A stretch of DNA of 64,000 nt from JAQWBS01 sp047975765 (GCA_047975765.1 JBKEEF010000012.1:62001-126000), one strand, 5' to 3'; positions 15,317 through 24,357 are shown, numbered from the stretch's first letter. The notes: generated by a model from the sequence alone, not told the origin. Program-made: numbers and translations.

Positions 15317-18300
15317 ATGAAAATATATAGCAGAGTCTTGATGCTAAGCTTGTTGATATTAGTATCTGTTTTGATGTATTCAGCCAAAACAGAAGCTAGT
15401 GTTGCAAGCACAAGTCGTTTTCAAACTTTAGACAATATAAAGTCTGGAGCAAATGAATATTTAGATTCTTCTCCATCTTTGATTACTTTGAGTGATATTT
15501 CCACAAGTGAAACCATTGAAGTCAAGATAGATGATACAGATTATTACTTTATTCCTGATACGGAAAATGCTGCATTTTTAAAGATACTCTCTCAAACTCC
15601 TGCCGGTAACTTGATTGAAACGACACAAGCTGATGCCCTCTTTTATAATGCGGCAGACAGTAAGTATTATACTTTCAATATGAATTCTATTCCTGATAGC
15701 TCCTTTGAAATTAGAGAAAGTACCGATACAGATTATAACTTTATTGTCAAAGAGACTGACGAAGGTGGAAATCTTTCTGACAAGCATTATAAAATCAACC
15801 TTAAAATCGCTGAAATGACAACATCCCCTAATATTACTTGGGAAGAAGTGACAAGTTCCGGAACAGATGTAATAGAGGTAAAATTATCTAAAAACGGTAT
15901 AAAAAATAGTGATATTAAATATTTTAAATATGTCTGGGCTAATAATGATCCTACCCAAGGGAGGTATATAACCAGACAGACATCCCTCACAGGTAATGTA
16001 AATGCAGATTTCATTGGAGCGCGCTCTTCATCTTATGGCGGTGCTATTTCTAATTATGGTACCATAGGCGACATCACAGGTGATTTTATCGGAAACTATC
16101 TTTCTAGTTCTGATTATGCTAATGGCGGAGCTATTTCTAATTATGGTACCATAGGCGATATTACAGGGAGTTTTATTGGGAACTATACTAAATCTGATTC
16201 TGATTATGCTTATGCTAGTGGCGGTGCTATTTCTAATTATGGTACCATAGGCGACATCACAGGTGATTTTATCGGAAACTATGTTTCTAGTTCTGATTAT
16301 GCTAGTGGCGGAGCTATTTCTAATTATGGTACAAATGCAAAAATAGGCGACATCACAGGTGATTTTATCGGTAATTATGCTTCCGGTGCTTATTATGCTT
16401 ATGGCGGTGCTATTTCTAATTATGGTACTATAGGCGACATCACAGGTGATTTTATCGGTAATTATGCTTCCGGTGGTTATTCTGCCAATGGCGGTGCTGT
16501 TTACAACACCTGCACTATAGGCAACATCACGGGTGATTTTATTGGAAACTATGCTTCTGGTTCTTCTGCTTATGGTGGAGTTATTCATAATACTAGTGCC
16601 AGTGCAAAAATAGGCGACATTACAGGCAACTTTATCAACAACTATGCTTCTGGTTCTTCTGCTTTTGGCGGGGCTGTTTACAACACCCGCACTATAGGCA
16701 ACATCTTTGGTGATTTTATTGGAAACTATGCTTCTGGTTCTTTTAGTGCTAGTGGCGGGGCTGTTTATAACATTAGCACTATAGGCAACATCAGTGGCGA
16801 CTTTATAGGAAACTATGCGACGACATCCTCTACTTCTAACTTAGCATTAGGTGGAGCTGTATATACAAATACTGATATAACTTTTAATGCTAATGGTGTT
16901 AATAATCATTTTAGCGGCAACTATACTCAGGATAATGTAAGAGGTAAGGTTTATAATGCTATTGCTCTTGCAAATACGGGACTTAGGACTTTAAATTTTA
17001 ACGCAACAAATTCCGGTTCTATTGTTCTAAATGACCAAATTGAAATGGCTGCTATGTTTTCCGGCACTTCCGACTACAGTATTTCTCATAACCTCTCTTT
17101 GAGTGGTGACGGCAGTGGTGTTGTAAGTTTTAATAATAGTTTGATAAATGTCGGGACTATTGATGTATCAGATTCAACACTTCGTTTGGGCTCAATTAAA
17201 TATGATGATGCTCAATTTACGGACAGCCAAGGTTATAATCATGGTTTGTTTGTGCCGACTTGGAACACGGATATAACTTCGGCTTATACGCCTGTGACCA
17301 ATTTGAGCTTAAATAATGCTACATTACATTTAGACTACAACACTTATCAGCAGTTAAGAGTAAATGACTTTACTTCAACAGGCAGCAATAATAATCTTTC
17401 TTTCGGAGCTAATTTTGAGAACCATACTTCCGATAATATCTATATTGCGGGTACAGCAAATGGTGAGATGAGATTAAAGCAAATCAAGCTCAGCGGTAAG
17501 ATTGACGGCACTAACTTAGGAAACCCTTCCACTCCCAACTACTGGGTGGATTTATTCACAAACCCGGACAAGTTCTTAAATATTACTAATCTTGATACTT
17601 TCCGCTTAGTCTATAAAGGTGATGAATATAAGTTAGCCCAAGATGACGGCAAATTATATATTGATTCTGCTACCGGCGGTAAATCTTACATTATCTATGT
17701 TCCAGTGAACGATACGTTGGATATGGAATCAACAGATTTAGATGCCGTCAGTACAGAGGGTGTTATTTATAATGATAATGAAACCATCATTAATGAGTCT
17801 AAGTTCAGCAATAACAGCAATGATGGTAATGCTTATTCGGCAAACGGGAACGGCGGTGTCATTTATAATGGTAGTTCGGCGATTATGGAAGTTGTTAACT
17901 CTGACTTTAGCGGCAATAGTTCCGTAACCGGTAAGGGTGGAGCGATTTATAATGACGGTGATTTGAAGTTAACGGCTAACTCAAAGACGATGAGCTTTAA
18001 GAATAATGAGGACAGCAGCGGCGCGAATGACGTTTATGTTACAGCCGGTAAGGAGCTTAAGATTGAGGCTGTCAACAATGGTAAGGTTAGCTTTGAGAGT
18101 GGTATTAACGGAGACGTTGGCGGTTATGACATTGCCATTAGTGGTGACGAGAGTGGTGAAGTTGACTTTGCTGCCGCAGTTGAGAATGTGAACAAAGTCA
18201 GCTTAGCTAATGCTCAGTTAAAACTGGCTAATGAGGCTTTCTTAAACAATGCCAGTATTGATATTACACTTGGTACTTTGAATATTGCCAATAACACAAT

Positions 18301-19573
18301 CTCTTCTATGAACATTGCGAACTTAACTTCTAACAATGGTTATGTTCACTTAGATGTTGATCCTTTAACCAACACTGCCGATGTCTTGATGATAGACGGA
18401 GACATTGTCGGAGATGTCGGATTAATCTTGAATGTCTTATCGATTGATAAATCAACGGCCGATATCTTATTTGCGGATGCTCAAAATGATGATCCTTCAA
18501 CATCCGGGGGCTTTAGTGTCTTCCGTGTCTTGGGCAGTCCTTATGAATGGAGTACCAGATATGATGATGCTTCTAAGCAGTGGTTCTTACCTATTCCGAC
18601 AGCAAAAAGTACTTCGGTTACCTCTGAGGTTATGAGCTATGTTGCTCTTCACTCAGCAGCTTTAGAACAAACTCGTTCTATGGTTACAAACATCAAAGAC
18701 AAAGTTGCTAATAACAAGAGCTCTTCAACAAGATGTGCTCTATGTGATGAAGCCTATGACGGTAAGCCTTTGAACAATGCTTGGGTTAACCCTGTTTATT
18801 ATACTTCAACCATTAAGTCGCCTGTTCATATGGATAGTGAGATAAGCGGTCTTGAAGCCGGCTTTGATGTTCAACATGACTATAATAACAAGTTGGGTGT
18901 GTTTGCTTCTTATCGTAAGGGTCAATATGACTTGGACGGTCGCGGCAAGAAGTATAAGTCATCTGTTGGCAGTGATATTGATATAGATAGTTATATCGGT
19001 GGTTTGTATCATAGATATGACAAGAACAACTGGTGGACTTTTGCAACATTATATGGTGGTACTCAAAGAAGTGAGATTAAAACTAAGGACGGTGTTAAGA
19101 GTAAGATTAACGGTCGAGAGTTAGGCGGCAGCTTTGAGTTGGGAAGATTATTCCATGTTGCCGAGGATATTGCTAAAGACGTTACTTTAGAACCAAGTAT
19201 CGGCTTATCTTATACCGAAGTGAGCTTTGATAAGGCGAAAGATGCTTATGGCAAGACGGCTGATTATAACACAATCCGTCAAACAGAGATTGAGGCTGGT
19301 GTTAAGTTAGAGAAGAGCTTCTATGCTGATGAGGGAATGACTAAGGTTTATATCAAACCATCTATTGTTAAACCATTTACCAGCGGTGCCAGAGTTGAAG
19401 TTACGGGCATGGGTAATATGGATACTTATCATGACAGCACTTTAGGAAGAGTTGAACTCGGCTTTAAGCATTCGCTTAGCAGCTCCGTCTCCGCTTACGG
19501 CTTTGCTTCACACACCGCCGGCTCGCAATACAAAGCATCCTCTGTCGGCATAGGACTTAATTATAGCTGGTAA
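15317..19573 (+). CDS. Autotransporter adhesin with Pmp-like repeat passenger
   Basis: A 1418-residue type Va secreted protein. GGGAGAAC precedes the start. Residues 1-28 are a signal peptide ending at TEASVAS. Residues ~240-510 carry nine repeats of 28-32 residues, each with GGA(I/V) and F-I-G-N, the GGAI/FxxN signature of Chlamydia-type polymorphic membrane proteins, which fold as a beta-helix. Two more GGVIYN/GGAIYN units lie near residue 850-890. The last ~270 residues form the autotransporter beta-barrel, ending in the expected aromatic residue (LNYSW). It is flanked on both sides by minus-strand phage operons, so it may be a lysogenic conversion gene; it should be surface exposed and mediate adhesion. 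Confidence 0.93.
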   Translation: MKIYSRVLMLSLLILVSVLMYSAKTEASVASTSRFQTLDNIKSGANEYLDSSPSLITLSDISTSETIEVKIDDTDYYFIPDTENAAFLKILSQTPAGNLIETTQADALFYNAADSKYYTFNMNSIPDSSFEIRESTDTDYNFIVKETDEGGNLSDKHYKINLKIAEMTTSPNITWEEVTSSGTDVIEVKLSKNGIKNSDIKYFKYVWANNDPTQGRYITRQTSLTGNVNADFIGARSSSYGGAISNYGTIGDITGDFIGNYLSSSDYANGGAISNYGTIGDITGSFIGNYTKSDSDYAYASGGAISNYGTIGDITGDFIGNYVSSSDYASGGAISNYGTNAKIGDITGDFIGNYASGAYYAYGGAISNYGTIGDITGDFIGNYASGGYSANGGAVYNTCTIGNITGDFIGNYASGSSAYGGVIHNTSASAKIGDITGNFINNYASGSSAFGGAVYNTRTIGNIFGDFIGNYASGSFSASGGAVYNISTIGNISGDFIGNYATTSSTSNLALGGAVYTNTDITFNANGVNNHFSGNYTQDNVRGKVYNAIALANTGLRTLNFNATNSGSIVLNDQIEMAAMFSGTSDYSISHNLSLSGDGSGVVSFNNSLINVGTIDVSDSTLRLGSIKYDDAQFTDSQGYNHGLFVPTWNTDITSAYTPVTNLSLNNATLHLDYNTYQQLRVNDFTSTGSNNNLSFGANFENHTSDNIYIAGTANGEMRLKQIKLSGKIDGTNLGNPSTPNYWVDLFTNPDKFLNITNLDTFRLVYKGDEYKLAQDDGKLYIDSATGGKSYIIYVPVNDTLDMESTDLDAVSTEGVIYNDNETIINESKFSNNSNDGNAYSANGNGGVIYNGSSAIMEVVNSDFSGNSSVTGKGGAIYNDGDLKLTANSKTMSFKNNEDSSGANDVYVTAGKELKIEAVNNGKVSFESGINGDVGGYDIAISGDESGEVDFAAAVENVNKVSLANAQLKLANEAFLNNASIDITLGTLNIANNTISSMNIANLTSNNGYVHLDVDPLTNTADVLMIDGDIVGDVGLILNVLSIDKSTADILFADAQNDDPSTSGGFSVFRVLGSPYEWSTRYDDASKQWFLPIPTAKSTSVTSEVMSYVALHSAALEQTRSMVTNIKDKVANNKSSSTRCALCDEAYDGKPLNNAWVNPVYYTSTIKSPVHMDSEISGLEAGFDVQHDYNNKLGVFASYRKGQYDLDGRGKKYKSSVGSDIDIDSYIGGLYHRYDKNNWWTFATLYGGTQRSEIKTKDGVKSKINGRELGGSFELGRLFHVAEDIAKDVTLEPSIGLSYTEVSFDKAKDAYGKTADYNTIRQTEIEAGVKLEKSFYADEGMTKVYIKPSIVKPFTSGARVEVTGMGNMDTYHDSTLGRVELGFKHSLSSSVSAYGFASHTAGSQYKASSVGIGLNYSW
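16037..16849 (+). repeat. Nine tandem ~90-nt repeats in the autotransporter gene
   Basis: The units begin at GGCGGTGCTATTTC-like sequence and encode GGAISNYGTIGDITGDFIGN with variable tails. Units 1-5 are nearly identical at DNA level over the first ~60 nt, while units 6-9 are more diverged (GGAVYNT). All keep frame, so recombination can change copy number without breaking the gene. Confidence 0.85.
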
Positions 19574-19607
19574 AATAACTAACCCGAATTTATAATCCTT
19601 AATAATA

Positions 19608-19643
19608 AAAATCCCCTATCCATAAACAAAGATAGGGGATTTT
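19608..19643. terminator. Bidirectional terminator between autotransporter and sigma factor genes
   Basis: AAAATCCCCTATC (19608-19620) pairs with GATAGGGGATTTT (19631-19643) over 13 bp. Both strands end in T-rich sequence, so it can serve the two convergent genes. Confidence 0.85.
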
Positions 19644-19663
19644 GCTATTTTATACAGATTTAC

Positions 19664-20155
19664 TTAAGATGTTACCAATTTTTCTCTTATCCTTTTCAAA
19701 ATTCTATAGAACTTTGATTTACCGATGTTACATTTTTTAATTGTTTCATTAATACTCATGTCTTGCATTAAGCATAGACAAAGGGCCTTCTCATCCACAT
19801 TGAGAAAGCCCATTATTTTTGCCACATCATATTTATTTTCAAATGCTTCAACTAAATTTTTTTCATCATAAAAATCCGACTCAAACTCCATTAATACTTC
19901 ACAATTTTGCCCTCTTTTCTTCGCTTTTCTGGACCTCAACATATCCCGTGCTTTATTAACCATAATTGCGTTAATATAAGTCTTTCGTTCTCCCTTGGTT
20001 TCGTCATATCCCTTAATTTTTATGAGATATTCTATAATCAACTCTTGTTTAATATCCTCTCTCTCATAATTATTAAACCAACTGCTGTAGCACATTTTAT
20101 ATGCTAAAACGCATGCAGTATTAACCGCATGCGCTTCAATCCCCTCATAATTCAT
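19664..20155 (-). CDS. Sigma-70 family (ECF-like) RNA polymerase sigma factor
   Basis: A 163-residue protein. Residues ~25-85 match sigma region 2 (EDIKQELIIEYLIKIKGYDETKG ... INAIMVNKARDMLRSRK). Residues ~115-160 match region 4, with a helix-turn-helix (MSINETIKKCNIGKSKFYRILKRI). No anti-sigma gene is adjacent. It lies between the autotransporter and the recombinase module, so it could direct phage gene or autotransporter expression. Many sigma-like phage regulators are of this size. The start at 20155 has AAGGC 11 nt upstream, a weak site. Confidence 0.75.
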   Translation of the reverse strand: MNYEGIEAHAVNTACVLAYKMCYSSWFNNYEREDIKQELIIEYLIKIKGYDETKGERKTYINAIMVNKARDMLRSRKAKKRGQNCEVLMEFESDFYDEKNLVEAFENKYDVAKIMGFLNVDEKALCLCLMQDMSINETIKKCNIGKSKFYRILKRIREKLVTS

Positions 20156-20248
20156 AGTTTTATGCCTTTTTTGTTAAAAAGCAAAAGTCTATGCCTATGA
20201 ATTAAAGCTGTCTTTATTTCATGTTAACAACTGTTAATGGATTAAATT

Positions 20249-20647
20249 CTAAAAACCATACATCTTTCTTTGGACCTCCCAGTCATTAGGGATGCCATTC
20301 CTTAAAAGATCTCTAGCACATAAGGTGCTTGGATATTTTCCTAAAACAATTTTCTCAATAATATCAGGAGCAAGATAGTTTAGTCGTAGAATTTTCCCCG
20401 TCGTGCTAATATCCATTTTCTTAATTTTTGCAAAATTACGGATGTTCATATTTTTACTTTCCATTTCAGCTTTCCACTCCAAAGCCTTTTTTATGTAACT
20501 CAACAAGGTCTTATCTTGCTGCTTGTCTTGGCCATATTCTCGTTTTTGACCATCAACCAACTTGGTCGCCCTGCCACCTTTCTTAAAATAAGCAGGAACC
20601 TCTATAACCAATAAAGTATTTTGCTCTTTATCCATATATGTTAACAT
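20249..20647 (-). CDS. Recombinase C-terminal accessory domain encoded separately
   Basis: A 132-residue protein. The second half (STTGKILRLNYLAPDIIEKIVLGKYP ... NDWEVQRKMYGF) matches the C-terminal helical domain that in many alphaproteobacterial serine recombinases is fused to the end of the enzyme. Here it is a separate gene whose ATG overlaps the recombinase stop by 7 nt. The first half has a VDGQKREYG segment and a charged helix. It probably acts with the recombinase in site recognition. A split of the usual single protein is the simplest reading. Confidence 0.65.
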   Translation of the reverse strand: MLTYMDKEQNTLLVIEVPAYFKKGGRATKLVDGQKREYGQDKQQDKTLLSYIKKALEWKAEMESKNMNIRNFAKIKKMDISTTGKILRLNYLAPDIIEKIVLGKYPSTLCARDLLRNGIPNDWEVQRKMYGF

Positions 20648-21951
20648 GCTTCAAACTCCTTTAATTTGCTAAACAACCCAGCTATATCCAGCTTAATTTC
20701 TATCTTATCAGTATAAATAGTGACTTTATTTAAAAGACTTCTCACAATCTGATTTATCTCTCCAGGATATAAATATTCCCAAACACTTTCAAAGCTCTTC
20801 ATGCGGCTGATAAAAACCTTCTCATCTGTTTTCCTATAAAGGCTTAAGGTTTCTTTATATGTTCTGGAAATCACCTCTGGACTCTTGATTAAGTTTTTAA
20901 TCTGTTCAACCACTAGCCCTTCAATCTTTTCTGCAGGAATACAGCCAATCTCACAATTTTCATAGCCTCGTTTGTTGGCATTTATTGAAACATAATAACG
21001 ATAATGAATATTTCCCCGTTTTGTATGAGAATGAATCATTGCTGAACCACAGCATCCACAATGTATCAAGCCTTTTAACATAGGTTCTTCTTGCCCTGTT
21101 TTAATGATATTTCTTTGGGCATAAGGCGTTTTAATAATCTCCCTAACTTTTTCCCAACTCTCCTTATCAATAATTGGTGCATGCAACCCATCATATTCCT
21201 TATCTTTATGCTTAATTTTTCCGATATAAAGTGGATTTCTCAAAATGTTATAAATCATACCTGTATAAAATGCTTTACCACCATATTCAACGCCGTTGGC
21301 ACTCGTCCATTTTTTTGTTCTATAACCCAGAGCGTTTATATATCTTGCGGTCTTCTGATAAGACTGACATTCAAGATAACATTCAAAAATCTTACGGATA
21401 ATCTTGGTTTCTTTATTATTCATAATCAATTTACGATTTTTGATATCATAACCCAAAACCGGCATTCCGCCCATAAACATCCCTTTTTGCTTGGAGGCGG
21501 CAAACTTGTCTCTAATTCGCTCGCCACTCACCTCTCTTTCAAACTGAGCAAATGAAAGCAGCATATTTAAAGTCAGACGCCCCATGGACGTTGATGTATT
21601 AAACTGCTGCGTTACCGAAACAAAAGAAACATTATGCTTATCAAAGATTTCAACCATTCTTGAGAAGTCTGTCAAAGAACGTGTCAATCGGTCTATTTTA
21701 TAAACAACAATCATATCAATAAAACCAGACTCAACATCCGCCATCAGCTTCTTAAATGCTGGGCGATTAGTATTTCCACCGCTATATCCGCCGTCATCAT
21801 ATCTAGTTGGGATAATACTCCAACCTTCGTGCCTTTGGCTTAAGATATAATTTTCTCCAGCCTCTCTTTGAGCATCAAGGGTATTAAACTCCATCTCAAG
21901 CCCTTCATCTGTGGACTTGCGGGTATAGATTGCACATCTCAGTTTTCCCAT
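20641..21951 (-). CDS. Large serine recombinase (prophage integrase)
   Basis: A 436-residue protein. The catalytic domain (residues 1-150) has the nucleophile Ser13 in YTRKST, the conserved YKIDRLTRS and the SMGRLTLNMLLSFAQFEREV helix. The recombinase domain follows, then a zinc ribbon with HCGCCGSAM and a second Cys pair in ENCEIGC. It lacks the long coiled coil of the largest relatives. It should integrate and, with a helper, excise the prophage. It lies 1 nt after the DUF2924 gene and overlaps the detached C-terminal domain gene. It is the only integrase seen in the window. Confidence 0.93.
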   Translation of the reverse strand: MGKLRCAIYTRKSTDEGLEMEFNTLDAQREAGENYILSQRHEGWSIIPTRYDDGGYSGGNTNRPAFKKLMADVESGFIDMIVVYKIDRLTRSLTDFSRMVEIFDKHNVSFVSVTQQFNTSTSMGRLTLNMLLSFAQFEREVSGERIRDKFAASKQKGMFMGGMPVLGYDIKNRKLIMNNKETKIIRKIFECYLECQSYQKTARYINALGYRTKKWTSANGVEYGGKAFYTGMIYNILRNPLYIGKIKHKDKEYDGLHAPIIDKESWEKVREIIKTPYAQRNIIKTGQEEPMLKGLIHCGCCGSAMIHSHTKRGNIHYRYYVSINANKRGYENCEIGCIPAEKIEGLVVEQIKNLIKSPEVISRTYKETLSLYRKTDEKVFISRMKSFESVWEYLYPGEINQIVRSLLNKVTIYTDKIEIKLDIAGLFSKLKEFEAC

Positions 21952-22359
21952 CTACTTAACTCCAAAAAACAAAGGACCAGAGGTTTTGCTATCCGTTATT
22001 ATGCTTGCTATCTTCGTCAGGCTCCGATAAAGCATTCCATTAAACTCAAAACCTCCTTCTACAATCGTTACCCTGAACTCAATCCCCTTATATAATCGTG
22101 TCAAAACCACTCCTGGTTTTTGTCTCATTTTAGTTCTAAGCTGTTCTTCAACATCCTTTAGATTGCGATTGAGCACCTTAATAATCTCTGGTCTTAGCCC
22201 TCCATACCTGAGTTCTTGCACACGATAAGCTATTCCTCTCACTAAATAAGGTTTATTTACTTGTTCTGGCACAACCTCAAAATAATCTCTCCAAATCTGC
22301 TGAAGTTCTTTGACTGAATAATTTTCTAAATTGGCTATATATGCTGTTAAATCTGACAT
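21952..22359 (-). CDS. DUF2924 family protein
   Basis: A 135-residue protein. LKELQQIWRDYF-like helix, PYLVRGIAYRVQELRYGGL and the C-terminal pattern of PGVVLTRLYKG, then VTIVEGGFEFNG-YRSLTKIA, are characteristic of DUF2924. Genes of this family are found next to serine recombinases in alphaproteobacterial mobile elements, as here. The function is unknown; a DNA-binding role beside the recombinase is suggested by the association alone. GGAGAG precedes the ATG at 22359. Confidence 0.88.
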   Translation of the reverse strand: MSDLTAYIANLENYSVKELQQIWRDYFEVVPEQVNKPYLVRGIAYRVQELRYGGLRPEIIKVLNRNLKDVEEQLRTKMRQKPGVVLTRLYKGIEFRVTIVEGGFEFNGMLYRSLTKIASIITDSKTSGPLFFGVK

Positions 22360-22511
22360 AAATTCTCTCCTTTTTCTTCACGCTTGCCTTCAACAGTAAT
22401 GCTTGGAAACGCTCCTTTATCCAGTCTTTTCTGACAAATTATGTACTTTCTATAATAAGCCAAAGCTAAAAGCCGACAAAGCGTAACATAAGGGTATTCC
22501 TGAGACTCCAT
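22347..22511 (-). CDS. Small hypothetical protein, first gene of the recombinase operon
   Basis: A 54-residue ORF beginning MESQEYPYVTLCRLLALAYY and ending 13 nt inside the DUF2924 gene. AAAGGA lies 9 nt before the ATG. It has an N-terminal hydrophobic-aromatic helix and a charged end (EGKREEKGEN). It is not recognised. Coupling to DUF2924 and the operon position suggest it is a real gene. Confidence 0.5.
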   Translation of the reverse strand: MESQEYPYVTLCRLLALAYYRKYIICQKRLDKGAFPSITVEGKREEKGENLCQI

Positions 22512-22533
22512 AATTTTTTCCTTTCATAAAATG

Positions 22534-22591
22534 AATAACAAAAGGAACTACGATAAAAAACGCAGACTGGTCCGAAAGTGAGATTGTTTAG
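22534..22591 (-). repeat. Conserved operon leader, copy B
   Basis: The second copy of the leader described at 15036-15095. The first 19 nt are identical and the rest aligns with a 2-nt gap. It lies 23 nt upstream of the first gene of the recombinase operon. From here to 22817 there is no gene, only AT-rich sequence with a partial tRNA-like match at 22668-22680. Confidence 0.7.
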
Positions 22592-22817
22592 ATTTTATGA
22601 CGACTGCTAAGCACTTTTTTACCAAAACACCTCAAAAAAATTTATATGTAAAAACAATAGAATAAAAGAGTTAAGCGCCCCACATAAAGAGAGATATTTT
22701 AGAATTGGAGAGAAAAAATTTAAGAAAAAGGATACAAATGGAGAGATATACACCCAAGGGTATATTTTGCTAAACGCCCTACAGACAAGCCACACAGACG
22801 AAATATGAAATGGGCAT

Positions 22818-22845
22818 AAAAAAACCCCGACTTAAAAAGTCAGGG
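22818..22845 (-). terminator. Terminator of the tRNA-Val gene
   Basis: On the minus strand CCCTGACT and AGTCGGGG pair over 8 bp (one G-T) around a TTTTA loop, followed by seven T. It lies 6 nt after the tRNA 3' end. Confidence 0.85.
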
Positions 22846-22851
22846 TTAAAT

Positions 22852-22927
22852 TGGTGGGCGCTGAGAGGCTCGAACTCCCGACCCTCTCGGTGTAAACGAG
22901 ATGCTCTACCAACTGAGCTAAGCGCCC
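22852..22927 (-). tRNA. tRNA-Val (anticodon UAC)
   Basis: A full 76-nt cloverleaf with encoded CCA. The acceptor stem is GGGCGCT/AGCGCCC. The D-arm is GCTCAGTTGGTAGAGC. The anticodon arm TCTCG-TTTACAC-CGAGA gives anticodon TAC, reading GUA. The T-arm loop is TTCGAGC. It marks the start of chromosomal sequence to the right of the prophage. Confidence 0.97.
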
Positions 22928-22942
22928 GCTTAACTGAGAGTG

Positions 22943-22971
22943 TTTATACAAAATTAAAAACAATAAATCAA
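22943..22971 (-). promoter_or_regulatory. Promoter of the tRNA-Val gene
   Basis: On the minus strand TTGATT and TATAAA are separated by 17 nt. The predicted start lies about 10 nt before the mature tRNA 5' end. Confidence 0.65.
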
Positions 22972-23071
22972 GTAAAAAATTTAAAAAATATCACTTTTTT
23001 CAGCATAGACAAACTAACTCCTTGTTTATATAACTAAAAAAGTTTAAATTCACTACAAACAAGGAAATAAA

Positions 23072-24328
23072 ATGAAGCATAAATATTCTGAAACAACAGT
23101 AGCATCTTATGGACAGAGAGTTAAAGCAGGCTTTGTAACAAGCATTGTCGGTCTCGTTTTGTTTTGCCTCTCCTTTGTTGTTCTTTTTTTGAATGAAGGT
23201 TCTTATATCAAAACAAAGAAAATGCTTCAAACTGGGTTACAATCTGTTATATCAATTCCTTCTGATGAAATTGATATAAAAAACAATAAAGCTCTTGTTC
23301 ACATTTCAAATATGGCTCATTCAAATCAAATGCTTTCTGATGATGATTTTGGCATAAGTATATCAGGTATCAAACTCAAAAGAATCGTCAAAATGTATCA
23401 ATGGAAAGAATATAAATCTCAAGACAGTAATGTGAATATGGGTGGAAGCGAAACAACGACAACGACCTATGAATATAAAAAAGTTTGGGAAAAAGATAGA
23501 ATCGACTCCGATAATTTTAGAATGAATTCCTATACAAACCCCTATCCTCTTTTCTCATCTAATGAGAAAGTGAATTCGAATATTGAAGTTGGAGTTTTCA
23601 CCATTTCTTCCAATCATATTAATCGTTTTAATGAATATATTGAATTTACGATGGAAATGAAAAAAAACACCCCTAAAGGCTTTGTAGTACATGAAAATTT
23701 TCTCACAAATTCAGAAGATATCACTGCCCCTAAAATTGGTGATATTAAAGTTTATTTTGAATATATTCCTCTACAAACCGTTAGTGTAATTGGAGCACAA
23801 GATAACAATCTAATTATTCCTTTTGCTACAGAATATGGTGACATTGTTATTTCTGATGAAGGTAGTGTTACAGCTTATGAAATGTTTAGCAACGAATTGA
23901 AGAGCAACCAAATAATCACTTGGATTGTTCGTTTCGTTGGCTTTCTGATGATGTTTACTGGTTTGAGAATGTTGCTTGGGGTTATTGGTATTATCGTTTC
24001 TGTTTTACCTTTCATGCAAACAACATTTGCTTTTATTTCAACACCTGTTGTTTTCTTATTTTCACTAGCTCTTTCCATTTTAACCATTGCTTTATCTTGG
24101 TTATTTTATCGTCCGCTGATTTCTGTTGCACTTTTTGTCGCAATCATCTTCATCTGGAAAAAGATGAAACAAGTTAAGGCTAAAAAAAAGCAAGAAATTG
24201 AAGAAGAAATTAAAAAAGAGAGTGCCTCACCAATTTCTCAAATTCTTGAAAATAGCTATAATGAACTGGAACAAAAAGCAACAGATACAAAAGATAAAAT
24301 TGTTGGCATATTGAACAAATTTAAATAA
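23072..24328 (+). CDS. TMEM43 family membrane protein
   Basis: A 418-residue protein. One membrane helix lies at residues ~17-42, followed by FLNEGSY. A large extracytoplasmic domain (~45-275) has the TMEM43 features ALVHISN, DDDFGISISGIKLKRIVKMYQWKEY and the SN-INRF-E segment. Three or four membrane helices follow (~280-370), then a charged cytoplasmic coiled-coil tail rich in Lys and Glu. This matches the usual domain order. The bacterial function is unknown. AAGGAAATAAA precedes the start, and a clear terminator follows. Confidence 0.88.
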   Translation: MKHKYSETTVASYGQRVKAGFVTSIVGLVLFCLSFVVLFLNEGSYIKTKKMLQTGLQSVISIPSDEIDIKNNKALVHISNMAHSNQMLSDDDFGISISGIKLKRIVKMYQWKEYKSQDSNVNMGGSETTTTTYEYKKVWEKDRIDSDNFRMNSYTNPYPLFSSNEKVNSNIEVGVFTISSNHINRFNEYIEFTMEMKKNTPKGFVVHENFLTNSEDITAPKIGDIKVYFEYIPLQTVSVIGAQDNNLIIPFATEYGDIVISDEGSVTAYEMFSNELKSNQIITWIVRFVGFLMMFTGLRMLLGVIGIIVSVLPFMQTTFAFISTPVVFLFSLALSILTIALSWLFYRPLISVALFVAIIFIWKKMKQVKAKKKQEIEEEIKKESASPISQILENSYNELEQKATDTKDKIVGILNKFK

Positions 24329-24334
24329 TTTAAA

Positions 24335-24357
24335 GGCTCCTTTCGGAGCCTTTTTTA
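24335..24357. terminator. Bidirectional terminator after the TMEM43 gene
   Basis: GGCTCC (24335-24340) pairs with GGAGCC (24345-24350), loop TTTC, followed by six T; the reverse strand also has T after the stem. It abuts the ancestral TAA of the MBL gene at 24355-24357. Confidence 0.85.

Noticed and set aside
16028..16588. Long open frame on the minus strand inside the autotransporter repeats
   Set aside because: It is repetitive in the same period as the sense repeats and has no ribosome binding site; it arises from the repeat composition.
16037..16849. Repeats considered as a CRISPR array
   Set aside because: The units encode one continuous protein frame with a beta-helix motif, and there are no unique spacers or cas genes.
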